Positions 1-5,839 of a stretch of DNA of 7,879 bases are shown piece after piece. The position numbers were made by a program, and so were the translations under genes. Position 1 is the stretch's first letter, and the number at the start of each line of letters is the position of its first letter. Origin of the DNA: Clostridiales bacterium (GTDB lineage Bacteria; Bacillota; Clostridia; Oscillospirales; Butyricicoccaceae); assembly GCA_019420045.1 (NCBI GenBank), contig JAHZHY010000025.1, positions 1-7,879 of the forward strand, read 5' to 3'. The notes under the pieces were generated by a model, which was not told the DNA's origin, ran no database searches, and saw nothing but the letters and a program-made list of their open reading frames with translations.

Positions 1-11
1 TCGACACGCTC

Positions 12-46
12 AAAGAGGGTGCTTTCTTTGAGAAAGCACCCTCTTT
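12..46 (-). terminator. Hairpin terminator after the minus-strand operon
   Basis: A perfect 15-bp stem (AAAGAGGGTGCTTTC at 12-26 with its complement at 32-46) encloses a 5-nt loop. It begins 9 nt beyond the stop of the amidohydrolase gene. The stem ends in A/T-rich bases, so the minus transcript finishes in CUCUUU and the plus transcript in CUCUUUCUU. The hairpin could therefore serve both directions, including a convergent gene to the left of the window. The T tract is short, so efficiency is uncertain. Confidence 0.75.
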
Positions 47-55
47 CTTGCTCTG

Positions 56-1633
56 TTACCGTCCGGCCCGGATGACCTGACCGACGCAGGTTCCATTGTA
101 GATATTGTCTTCCACCACTTTCTGTCCGGCGATGTACACCGCTTTCAGCCCCTGGTTGGGCACAGTGGTATGATAATCGCTGGGACAGCCGATGGTAAAG
201 GGATCAAAGACCACCAGGTCGGCGTCAAAGCCCTCCCGCAGCAGGCCCTTGTTTTTCAGGCGGAAAAACTGCGCAGGCAGGGAAGTCATGCGTCGGATGG
301 CCTCTTCCACTTCCAGCACGCCCAGATCCCGCACATACCGGCCCAGGATCTGTGGGAAACTGCCCACGATGCGGGGATGGGTGATCTGTCCCGGCATGAC
401 CCCGCCGCCGTCGGTGCCCACCATGGTGCGGCGGTATTGGAGCACCCGGATCACATCCTTTTCACTCATCATGAAATAGATGCCGTCGGTGTCGAAGTTG
501 TCCTCCAGCAGCAGGTCGAAGGCGGCATCAAAGGGATCTTTGCCCCATTTTTCCGCCAGTTCCGCCACCGTCAGCCCTTCCACCTCAGGATGGTTGGGGC
601 TACGGGAAATCAGTGTGCCGGCAAATCCGGCATTCTGGAAATTGCTCTCTTCCAGAGGATTGACCTGCTCCATGGCCTTCCGGATCTCCTGACGGGCATT
701 TTTATCCCGCAGCAGTTCCAGGGTGTGTGCACGGCCCTGGGCCTGGAATTTCTGAGGGATATAGACCCCCAGGTAGGTGGCGCTGGCGGTATAGGGGTAC
801 TGATCCAGCTCCACTTCCAGCCCTTCCCGGTTGGCCCGCTCGATGAGGGGCAGGGTGAGGGTAGTCTTGTCCCAGTTTGCCCGGCCTTTGGCCTTGTGAT
901 GGGAAAGGAGAGCCCGGCACTCTGCTCTGCGGGCCACTTCGATCATATCCTCCACCGACTCCACCAGGCGCAGGGACTCCGAGCGCATATGGACGCTGAA
1001 AGACCGGTCATACCGGGCGGCCACCTTGGCCGCTGCCACCAGCTCATCCAGATCGGCATAGCTTCCCGGGGGATAGATCAGGCCAAAGCTGACGCCCATG
1101 GCCCCCTCCTCCATGGCCTCTTTCAGCAGTCCCTCCATGTGATCCAGCTCTTTCTTTGTCAAAGGCCGGTTCTGGTTTTCACCCTGGCAGACGATGGCGC
1201 GGATGGAGCCGTGGCCCACATACTGGGCCATGTTCACTCCCAGCTTCATCTCTTCCAAATGGGCGATGGTCTGTCCATAGTTCATGGAGCCAGCGGACAG
1301 CCCCAGCTTTTCTTCCTCATGCCGCAGACTGGCCGGGTCTTTGGGGGCATTGGATGTGCCGCAATGGCCGCTGATATCGGTGGTGATGCCCTGGCCCGCC
1401 TTGTTGTGGCTTTGAGGGTTACCGAACACCGTCACATCAGCATGGGAATGGGCATCGATAAAGCCAGGGGTCACATAATGGCCCTGGGCATCCAGCACCT
1501 CCTGGGCCTGGGCTTCCGGGGGAAGAAGGCCCACAAAGGCGATTTTTCCGTCCTTCACCGCCACATCGGCCCGGAAAGGCGGGTTGCCTGTGCCGTCGAT
1601 CACTTGGCCGCCGAAGATGATCCGATCATACAT
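56..1633 (-). CDS. N-acyl-D-amino-acid deacylase (D-aminoacylase) family amidohydrolase
   Basis: A 525-residue cytoplasmic metal-dependent hydrolase, probably cleaving an N-acylated D-amino acid to the free amino acid plus carboxylate. The start chosen is the ATG at 1633, preceded by AGAGGTGG 9 nt upstream; a GTG eight codons further upstream is in frame but its own site is not better. The N-terminal beta-sandwich part is followed by the amidohydrolase metal motif GFIDAHSHAD (H62, H64), then GHCGTSNAP, whose C91 matches the metal-bridging cysteine of D-aminoacylases. Next come SVHMRSES (H215), SHHK (H245/H246), and GTDGG, whose D408 matches the catalytic aspartate. The C-terminal HPRIVGSFP segment and LREGFDADLVVFDP are also typical of the family. 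Length fits the family (about 480-540). It is the last gene of the minus operon, 42 nt after the HAD gene. Substrate specificity (D-amino acid, D-glutamate, D-aspartate or another N-acyl/dipeptide compound) cannot be read from sequence. The family call is firm; the exact substrate is inference. Confidence 0.92.
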   Translation of the reverse strand: MYDRIIFGGQVIDGTGNPPFRADVAVKDGKIAFVGLLPPEAQAQEVLDAQGHYVTPGFIDAHSHADVTVFGNPQSHNKAGQGITTDISGHCGTSNAPKDPASLRHEEEKLGLSAGSMNYGQTIAHLEEMKLGVNMAQYVGHGSIRAIVCQGENQNRPLTKKELDHMEGLLKEAMEEGAMGVSFGLIYPPGSYADLDELVAAAKVAARYDRSFSVHMRSESLRLVESVEDMIEVARRAECRALLSHHKAKGRANWDKTTLTLPLIERANREGLEVELDQYPYTASATYLGVYIPQKFQAQGRAHTLELLRDKNARQEIRKAMEQVNPLEESNFQNAGFAGTLISRSPNHPEVEGLTVAELAEKWGKDPFDAAFDLLLEDNFDTDGIYFMMSEKDVIRVLQYRRTMVGTDGGGVMPGQITHPRIVGSFPQILGRYVRDLGVLEVEEAIRRMTSLPAQFFRLKNKGLLREGFDADLVVFDPFTIGCPSDYHTTVPNQGLKAVYIAGQKVVEDNIYNGTCVGQVIRAGR

Positions 1634-1675
1634 AATTTTCTGCCACCTCTTTCTCACTGAATAAAAGGAATATGC

Positions 1676-2236
1676 TTACCAGGGGAGAATCTGGTCTCCC
1701 TTGACCAAAAAGGCTTTGTCCGACACCTGGGCCAGAGGTGTATCCGACCGGGAATCGGAGTAAAACTCCAACATATGAAAATCCGGGGCATATTCCCGCA
1801 GGCGCCGCACTTTCTCCGGCCCCCAGCAGTTTTCCCCGTGGATGACACCGGTGTGCTTGTCCATAGGAGTGCCCATCAGCTTCTGCACCGGCAGGCTCTC
1901 AAACACCGGCGCCAGGAGGAATTCCGGCGATGCCGAGATGATCACATCCCGGCTGTGGTCCTTTGGGAGATACCAGCCTTTCAGGTTTTTCCGATGGCCC
2001 TTCCAGAAGTCGGCCACCGCCTTGTCCACATCCTTCACATAGCGGAGATATCCAAAAAGATGGGATTTGAACCGGGTCTTGGTGCAGATCCGCAGGCCAA
2101 ACAAAGCGCCCCAGAAAACAATAGCAGGCAGATGCAGCCAGGTCCTGGGGAAATGCCCCAGGCACCAGAAGGTAAAGTGGGTGCTGCTGTCGCCCCGGTA
2201 AACGGTGTTGTCAAAATCATAGCAAATGATGTCCAT
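1676..2236 (-). CDS. HAD-superfamily (IB, phosphoserine-phosphatase-like) hydrolase
   Basis: A 186-residue phosphatase of the haloacid dehalogenase superfamily. All four catalytic motifs are visible: DFDNT (nucleophile D7 and acid/base D9), ISAS (motif II, S101), the lysine in GPEKVRRL (K142), and YSDSRSDTPL (motif III, D161 and D165). The short helical cap between motifs I and II contains a strongly hydrophobic stretch (about residues 31-50) that could line a lipid-like or hydrophobic substrate pocket; this is inference. The ATG has a GGAGG ribosome binding site 5 nt upstream. It lies 63 nt after the AlaX-like gene and 42 nt before the amidohydrolase gene, so co-transcription is likely. Subclass IB includes SerB-type and other small-molecule phosphatases. 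The substrate here is unknown and a serB symbol is not justified. Confidence 0.88.
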   Translation of the reverse strand: MDIICYDFDNTVYRGDSSTHFTFWCLGHFPRTWLHLPAIVFWGALFGLRICTKTRFKSHLFGYLRYVKDVDKAVADFWKGHRKNLKGWYLPKDHSRDVIISASPEFLLAPVFESLPVQKLMGTPMDKHTGVIHGENCWGPEKVRRLREYAPDFHMLEFYSDSRSDTPLAQVSDKAFLVKGDQILPW

Positions 2237-2244
2237 AATGTCCT

Positions 2245-2296
2245 CCCATTGATGAATGTCACCATTGTAGCACGGATCGTGCCATGGGACAATGGG
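2245..2296 (-). promoter_or_regulatory. Intercistronic hairpin, possible SD-sequestering switch
   Basis: The 63-nt gap between the AlaX-like stop and the HAD start holds a stem of CCATTGT/ACAATGG (2262-2268 with 2289-2295). It is extended across an asymmetric internal loop by GCACG/CGTGC (2270-2274 with 2278-2282), with loop GAT. On the minus transcript the 5' arm CCCATTG can instead pair with CAATGGG (complement of 2245-2251), which overlaps the GGGAGG ribosome binding site of the HAD gene. The two pairings are mutually exclusive. No T tract follows, so it is not a conventional terminator. A role in RNA processing, stability or translation is inference. Confidence 0.45.
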
Positions 2297-2299
2297 CCT

Positions 2300-3502
2300 T
2301 TATTCCGCCCCTTCTCCCTGGAGGAAGGGGGCGCACAAAGCGGCAAAATCCTCCCAGGCGGAAAGAGGAACGGTGCCCTGTCCCAGAGCATCGCTTCCGC
2401 CGCCTTTGCCCTCATGGGTGGGGAAGAACTCCTTCAAAGCCTTGCCCAGCGGCATCATCTTTTTGCCCTTCTTTTGGGCGGCAATGACCCCCAGGCTCTC
2501 ACCCTCTGCAAAGCCCAAGGCCACAAAACGGACGCCCCGGTGCAAGAGATCATCGCACAGCGCTTTGCCGTCCTTTTTATCCCAGCCCTCCAGCAACTGA
2601 ATCACAGCCGGGAATGCTTCCTGCTCCGATGTCTTACGGAAAAGATTTTCCGCCGTCTGCTCCACAAGCTGCCGCCTCAGCTTCTGGACGGTTTCTTCCA
2701 CCACAGGCAGACGGTGCAGAATGTCGGCGATGCGCTTTTCGCATTCCTCCGGACTTTCCTCATCGGTGTATTTTCCCAGGCGCAGGGTGCGCAGATCCTG
2801 CTCCAAAGCAAAGTCATGGGCCCGCTGCCCTGCGGCAAAATAGAGCCGGTAGGCTCCCCGCACCATTTTGCTGCCCACAAACCGCACTGGTCCCACAAGG
2901 CCGCTGGAAGGGCAGTGAGTGCCGCCGCAGGCATTGCGGTCAAAGCCCTCCACCTCCACCAAGCGGATGCGCTCATGGGGAGTGATCTTGCCCCGCACAT
3001 CCATCTGGGCGGCCTGCTCCGGAGTATAGTACCGGCAGAAGATGGACAGATCGGCCTTTACGATTTCCTCCACCCGGCGCAACAGGGCCAGAAGCTCTTC
3101 ATCTTCCATGGGCCGCTGAAATTCGATATGGCCCCAAGGGTCCTCCATGCGGGCGATGATGGTGGGATTCTGAAACAGCTGCCAGGCGGCGGCCGAGATC
3201 AGATGCTGGGCGGTGTGGTGCTGCATATGGGACAGGCGGGTAGAGAGATCGATGCGGCAAAGCACCTCATCTCCCTCCGGGGCCTTGGGGAGAATATGGC
3301 GGATCTCTCCCTCTTCTTCGTACACATCCAGCACCGGGATGCCCCCGATGGTGCCTTCATCGCACTTCTGACCGCCTCCCCGGGGAAAGAAGATGGTCTG
3401 ATCCAGAATCAGGCAGAATTCTTTTCCCTGGGGGCGGCACTGCTGCACATGGGCCAAAAGTCCCCCTTGCAGGGGGGCATCATCAAATATACGCTTTGTC
3501 AT
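2300..3502 (-). CDS. AlaX-type alanyl-tRNA editing protein with DHHA1 domain
   Basis: A 400-residue stand-alone homologue of the alanyl-tRNA synthetase editing domain, expected to hydrolyse mischarged Ser-tRNA(Ala) or Gly-tRNA(Ala) in the cytoplasm. The N-terminal beta-barrel part has FFPRGGGQKCDEGTI (residues 38-52), corresponding to the synthetase's aromatic/GGQ/GTI block. The zinc site is HHTAQH (H96, H100) plus CGGTH (C192, H196), the HxxxH...CxxxH signature of AlaX and of the AlaRS and ThrRS editing domains. A helical linker spans roughly 235-295. The C-terminal DHHA1-like domain carries KGGGSDALGQG (366-376), the glycine-rich tRNA-binding motif. The length suits the long AlaX form rather than the 150-240-residue short forms. 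The ATG has AGGAG 6 nt upstream. It sits 33 nt after the HD gene, in the same operon. Known family members act as trans-editing factors; the amino acid actually removed is not established here. Confidence 0.92.
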   Translation of the reverse strand: MTKRIFDDAPLQGGLLAHVQQCRPQGKEFCLILDQTIFFPRGGGQKCDEGTIGGIPVLDVYEEEGEIRHILPKAPEGDEVLCRIDLSTRLSHMQHHTAQHLISAAAWQLFQNPTIIARMEDPWGHIEFQRPMEDEELLALLRRVEEIVKADLSIFCRYYTPEQAAQMDVRGKITPHERIRLVEVEGFDRNACGGTHCPSSGLVGPVRFVGSKMVRGAYRLYFAAGQRAHDFALEQDLRTLRLGKYTDEESPEECEKRIADILHRLPVVEETVQKLRRQLVEQTAENLFRKTSEQEAFPAVIQLLEGWDKKDGKALCDDLLHRGVRFVALGFAEGESLGVIAAQKKGKKMMPLGKALKEFFPTHEGKGGGSDALGQGTVPLSAWEDFAALCAPFLQGEGAE

Positions 3503-3535
3503 ATCTTTCTCCTATTTCTCTGTTTGTATTCAATA

Positions 3536-4198
3536 TTAAAGCAGCTGGGTATCGTTGATTTGCAGCTGGAACTGAAGCCCCAGGAATTCGGCGGCCTTGC
3601 GGCACATGAGCATCCGGGTGAGGAAAATTTCAAAATAATCCATCACCGCACTGATGCCGGTGTCGATTTTCAAAGACAGGGTAATGGTCTTTCGGTCAGG
3701 ACTGATGGAAAGACCGGATGTATACACTGCATAATTGACCCGGTCATGAATATCGGTGGCCACGGTGCGCACGGCCCGCACCCGGGAGCGGCGCACATCG
3801 CTTTTGTCCGCCAGGATCAAAGCAGCAGACACCGGAGTGACAGCGGTGCCGGTACCCTCATCGTGGTTGCCGATGGCGCAGATCACCTGGGCGATGTCCT
3901 CAGGGTCCATCTCCAGCCGATTGAGGATCTGAAAGGCCATGATGGCGCCGGTCTGGGCATGGGAAGCCCGGTTGACGCAGTTGCCGATGTCGTGGAGATA
4001 CCCGGCGATACGGGCCAGGGTAATGGTGTGCTCATCATAACCCATCTGCATGAGGATCTGGGCGGCGGTGGCAGCACAGATGCCCGCGTGGGCAAAGCCG
4101 TGCTCGGTAAAACCGATGACGCCCAAGGCGTCGTTTCCCATCTGTAGATAGGTCTGCACTTCTTTATTTTCACGGATCTGTTCAAATGTGAGTTTCAA
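3536..4198 (-). CDS. HD-domain phosphohydrolase family protein
   Basis: A 220-residue protein with an HD-type metal-dependent phosphohydrolase fold. Candidate metal ligands are H33/H37 (EHGFAH), H69-D70 (LHDIGN), H112 (GNHDEG) and D131 (ILADKSD), in the usual HD order. HD proteins cleave phosphoester bonds, often in nucleotides or (p)ppGpp-like molecules, but this sequence does not show which. No transmembrane segment or signal peptide is apparent. The start is a TTG at 4198, chosen because AAAGGAGG (4207-4214) lies exactly 8 nt upstream. The first internal ATG is at residue 20 and would cost the N-terminal helix. The C-terminal 60 residues (beta-strand-rich, then helical) are not part of the HD core. 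First gene of the minus operon. Confidence 0.85.
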   Translation of the reverse strand: MKLTFEQIRENKEVQTYLQMGNDALGVIGFTEHGFAHAGICAATAAQILMQMGYDEHTITLARIAGYLHDIGNCVNRASHAQTGAIMAFQILNRLEMDPEDIAQVICAIGNHDEGTGTAVTPVSAALILADKSDVRRSRVRAVRTVATDIHDRVNYAVYTSGLSISPDRKTITLSLKIDTGISAVMDYFEIFLTRMLMCRKAAEFLGLQFQLQINDTQLL

Positions 4199-4206
4199 GT
4201 AAAAAA

Positions 4207-4214
4207 CCTCCTTT
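4207..4214 (-). promoter_or_regulatory. Strong ribosome binding site fixing a TTG start
   Basis: On the minus strand AAAGGAGG is followed by an 8-nt spacer and then TTG AAA CTC. This near-perfect anti-16S match has no ATG at a suitable distance and decides the start of the HD-domain gene. Confidence 0.8.
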
Positions 4215-4233
4215 GGCCCCGAAGGTCAGGGTG

Positions 4234-4266
4234 TCCAGGGTTATTGTATCATAGAAATCCCCTGGA
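4234..4266 (-). promoter_or_regulatory. Candidate promoter and flanking inverted repeat for the minus operon
   Basis: On the minus strand TACAAT (complement of 4243-4248) is a five-of-six match to the -10 consensus and would start transcription about 38 nt before the TTG start. The overlapping TATGAT is an alternative. No good -35 hexamer sits at 16-18 nt, so an activator or another sigma factor may be needed. The -10 is bracketed by a perfect inverted repeat, TCCAGGG (4234-4240) and CCCTGGA (4260-4266), spaced by 19 nt. This is a plausible operator, but the assignment is inference. Confidence 0.4.
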
Positions 4267-4304
4267 GAAAGGGCAGGTTTTGTAAATTTCCCGAAAAGCC
4301 GGTA

Positions 4305-4324
4305 AAAGTGTCCAGTTACACTTT
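4305..4324. promoter_or_regulatory. Operator-like inverted repeat in the divergent region
   Basis: AAAGTGT (4305-4311) and ACACTTT (4318-4324) form a 7-bp dyad with a 6-nt spacer, the size of a typical dimeric repressor or activator site. It lies between the divergent HD operon and the transporter gene, about 50 nt upstream of the transporter's putative -35. No T tract follows, so a DNA site is more likely than a terminator. No regulator gene is in the window, so the partner protein is unknown. Confidence 0.4.
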
Positions 4325-4374
4325 ACTCCAAAGAAGGGGGAAACTGTGGAAACAGACGATTTTTTCTTCTCCGC

Positions 4375-4403
4375 TATGCACTCATGGGGGAAAGGTATAT
4401 AAT
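4375..4403 (+). promoter_or_regulatory. Putative promoter of the MFS transporter gene
   Basis: A perfect -10 hexamer, TATAAT, lies at 4398-4403. The best -35 at 17 nt is TATGCA (4375-4380), only three of six to consensus. Transcription would begin near 4410, giving a leader of about 33 nt. The perfect -10 with a weak -35 fits a regulated promoter. Confidence 0.5.
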
Positions 4404-4442
4404 AAATGTAAAGATTTCTGAAGAGGGATGAGGGAAATGGGG

Positions 4443-5672
4443 ATGAAAAAAGGCCGTATCTTTTACGGCTGGTACATCGTGGCCGCCGGATTTCTGGTGA
4501 TGTTCTGTTCCATCGGCATCGTCAACAACTGTTCCGGGCTTTACATCAAGCCGGTGTGCGACGATATGGGTTTTTCCCGTGGGGCCATGGGGGTCAACAT
4601 GACCATTCTGTCGGCCTGTCAGATGATCGTGGCTCTGTTCGGCGGAAAGATCTTTGTCCGCTTTGATGTGCGCAACATCATGCGCATCAGCTCCATCGCC
4701 CTGGCGGTGAGCTATTTTTCCTATTCCTTCGTCCAGTCTCTGCCCATGTATTACGCTTTGTCGGTGGTACTGGGCTTTGCCATGGGCGGCATTGCCGCCA
4801 TGCCCCTTTCCATCCTCATCGGCAACTGGTTCCGGGAAAGACGGGGCTTTGCCATCGGGGTGGCCTTTATGGGCAGCGGCATCGGCGGGATGCTTTTCAA
4901 CGCCCTGGCCGGTCAGTTGATCACCACAGTGGGTTGGCGTCAGACCTATCGGGTGCTTGGCATCATCGCCTTCTGCATCCTGGTGCCGGTATGCTGGCTG
5001 GTGGTGCGCACAAGGCCTTCTGACCTGGGCCTTTTGCCCTATGGCCAGGAGAAGGAGAGCGGAAATGCCGCTTCCTTTGACGACCGGGGCATGACGGTGG
5101 AAGAGGTAGTGCACACCGGCCGTTTCTGGGCTCTGTGCCTGGTCACCGCTTTGGGCAATATCAGCCTGTGTGCTCTCAACCAGAATGTAACCCCGCACCT
5201 GTCGGACGAAGGATACAGCCTGCAAACCGCCGCCAATATCTCCGCCGTCATGCTGGGCGGCCTGGCCTGCGGCAAGATGTTCCTGGGTTGGCTCTATGAC
5301 AAGCTGGGAGCCCGCCGTGCCACGCTCCTGGCCAACTGCTGCACCGTGCTGGGCGTGACGGGTGCCTTTTTTTGCCGCTTCCCTGTGATGATCGCCGCCA
5401 TTGTGGTGGGCTTCTCCCTGGGCAACGCCTTCGGCTCGGTGGCCAATCCCATCATCGTGCAGAGCATCTACGGCCGGAAAAATTACAGCGCCATTCTGGG
5501 CCTGGTCACCGCCTGCAACAACCTGGCCGGTGTGTTCACGCCGGTGATGATCGGTTCGGTCTACGACTATTTCGGCTCTTACAGCCCGGCCTTTGCCGCC
5601 ATGATGCTCATTTCTTCCTGCTGCACGGTGGGTTACTTTATTTTGCTGGGCAAGCGGGTGGAATACGATTAA
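4443..5672 (+). CDS. MFS transporter, oxalate/formate antiporter-like
   Basis: A 409-residue inner-membrane secondary transporter with about twelve hydrophobic segments and a central cytoplasmic loop around residues 195-225. The opening KKGRIFYGWYIVAAGF is characteristic of the OFA/monocarboxylate-porter-like branch of the major facilitator superfamily. NWFRERRGFAIG (about 128-139) and the loop motif GWLYDKLGARR (about 282-292) are the conserved MFS loop motifs after TM4 and TM8. Three in-frame ATGs (4428, 4437, 4443) are possible. The third is chosen because GAGGG lies 8 nt upstream and the family starts near this point; 4437 with AAGAGGG 9 nt upstream is almost as good, while 4428 abuts its purine tract. 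The gene is divergent from the minus operon. A carboxylate or amino-acid-derived substrate is a family-based guess only. It has no terminator of its own: the next promoter starts 8 nt after the stop. Confidence 0.9.
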   Translation: MKKGRIFYGWYIVAAGFLVMFCSIGIVNNCSGLYIKPVCDDMGFSRGAMGVNMTILSACQMIVALFGGKIFVRFDVRNIMRISSIALAVSYFSYSFVQSLPMYYALSVVLGFAMGGIAAMPLSILIGNWFRERRGFAIGVAFMGSGIGGMLFNALAGQLITTVGWRQTYRVLGIIAFCILVPVCWLVVRTRPSDLGLLPYGQEKESGNAASFDDRGMTVEEVVHTGRFWALCLVTALGNISLCALNQNVTPHLSDEGYSLQTAANISAVMLGGLACGKMFLGWLYDKLGARRATLLANCCTVLGVTGAFFCRFPVMIAAIVVGFSLGNAFGSVANPIIVQSIYGRKNYSAILGLVTACNNLAGVFTPVMIGSVYDYFGSYSPAFAAMMLISSCCTVGYFILLGKRVEYD

Positions 5673-5680
5673 GCCGGGTG

Positions 5681-5709
5681 TTGACAAAATTTCTCCCTTT
5701 TTGTATACT
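5681..5709 (+). promoter_or_regulatory. Near-consensus sigma-A promoter of the MATE/GNAT leader
   Basis: TTGACA (5681-5686), a 17-nt spacer, and TATACT (5704-5709) match the vegetative promoter in eleven of twelve positions. The predicted start is about 5716. It is the best promoter in the window, as expected when control is exerted downstream by termination. Confidence 0.88.
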
Positions 5710-5718
5710 CAAAACACA

Positions 5719-5790
5719 ATGAAACAAAAGGCAGGCCTCCATCGCCGGATGGGGGCTATGGCCGCCAGACTTTCCATCGTAGGCCGTTGA
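5719..5790 (+). CDS. Possible leader peptide of the MATE operon (23 codons)
   Basis: An ATG at 5719 opens a 23-codon frame starting MKQKAGLHRRMGAM, basic overall (K2, K4, R9, R10, R17, R23), and ending at TGA 5788-5790. It spans the first hairpin and the 5' arm of the terminator, and its stop lies in the terminator loop. That position is what a ribosome-sensing attenuator needs. Against it, no ribosome binding site precedes the ATG, and the predicted transcription start is only about 3 nt upstream, so translation would have to be near-leaderless. An internal ATG (5749, 5758) could also initiate. The ORF is visible; its expression is inference. Confidence 0.4.
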   Translation: MKQKAGLHRRMGAMAARLSIVGR

Positions 5791-5818
5791 AGATGGAAGG
5801 CTCTGGCGTCCTTTTTTT
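5763..5818 (+). terminator. Intrinsic terminator inside the MATE leader
   Basis: CGCCAGA (5763-5769) pairs with TCTGGCG (5802-5808). After a single bulged C at 5801, the stem continues for 9 bp (5770-5778 with 5792-5800). The total is 16 bp, with a 13-nt loop. The sequence then reads TCC and seven T at 5812-5818. It lies between a strong promoter and a gene with a good ribosome binding site, so it acts as an attenuator. It also offers the only termination site for the upstream transporter gene. Confidence 0.85.
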
Positions 5819-5839
5819 GCAAACGATGGAGGGAAATCT

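Larger units (their letters stand above)
5716..5839 (+). promoter_or_regulatory. Transcription-attenuating leader upstream of the MATE gene
   Basis: The untranslated leader runs from the predicted start to the MATE ATG. It contains five related segments: A 5735-5743 (GCCTCCATC), B 5748-5756 (GATGGGGGC), C 5770-5778 (CTTTCCATC), D 5792-5800 (GATGGAAGG) and E 5825-5833 (GATGGAGGG, the ribosome binding site). A pairs with B (9 bp, GCCG loop) and C with D (terminator). B can instead pair with C (5 Watson-Crick plus 3 G-U pairs) and would then abolish the terminator. A can also pair with E and mask the ribosome binding site. This mutually exclusive set is the signature of an attenuator. I recognise no named riboswitch class in it; the trigger may be ribosome stalling, a protein or a small molecule. 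Confidence 0.72.

Noticed and set aside
170..1660. A 496-codon plus-strand frame over the amidohydrolase
   Set aside because: It mirrors the amidohydrolase frame and has no recognisable domain or convincing ribosome binding site.
1775..4147. A 790-codon open frame on the plus strand
   Set aside because: It is antisense to three well-supported minus genes with clear catalytic motifs. Its translation is rich in His, Gly, Gln and Pro with no recognisable domain, typical of a shadow frame in GC-rich DNA.
4344..4365. CTGT/ACAG mini-stem followed by six T
   Set aside because: Only four base pairs, separated from the T run by ACGA and with no upstream plus-strand gene to terminate.
4374..5687. A 437-codon minus-strand frame over the MFS gene
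   Set aside because: The plus frame encodes a clear MFS transporter. The antisense product is a His/Asp/Gly-rich shadow with no motif.
5716..5839. Known riboswitch (TPP, guanidine, preQ1, ZTP, fluoride, THF)
   Set aside because: None of the conserved core sequences of these classes, as I remember them, is present. A covariance-model search would be decisive.
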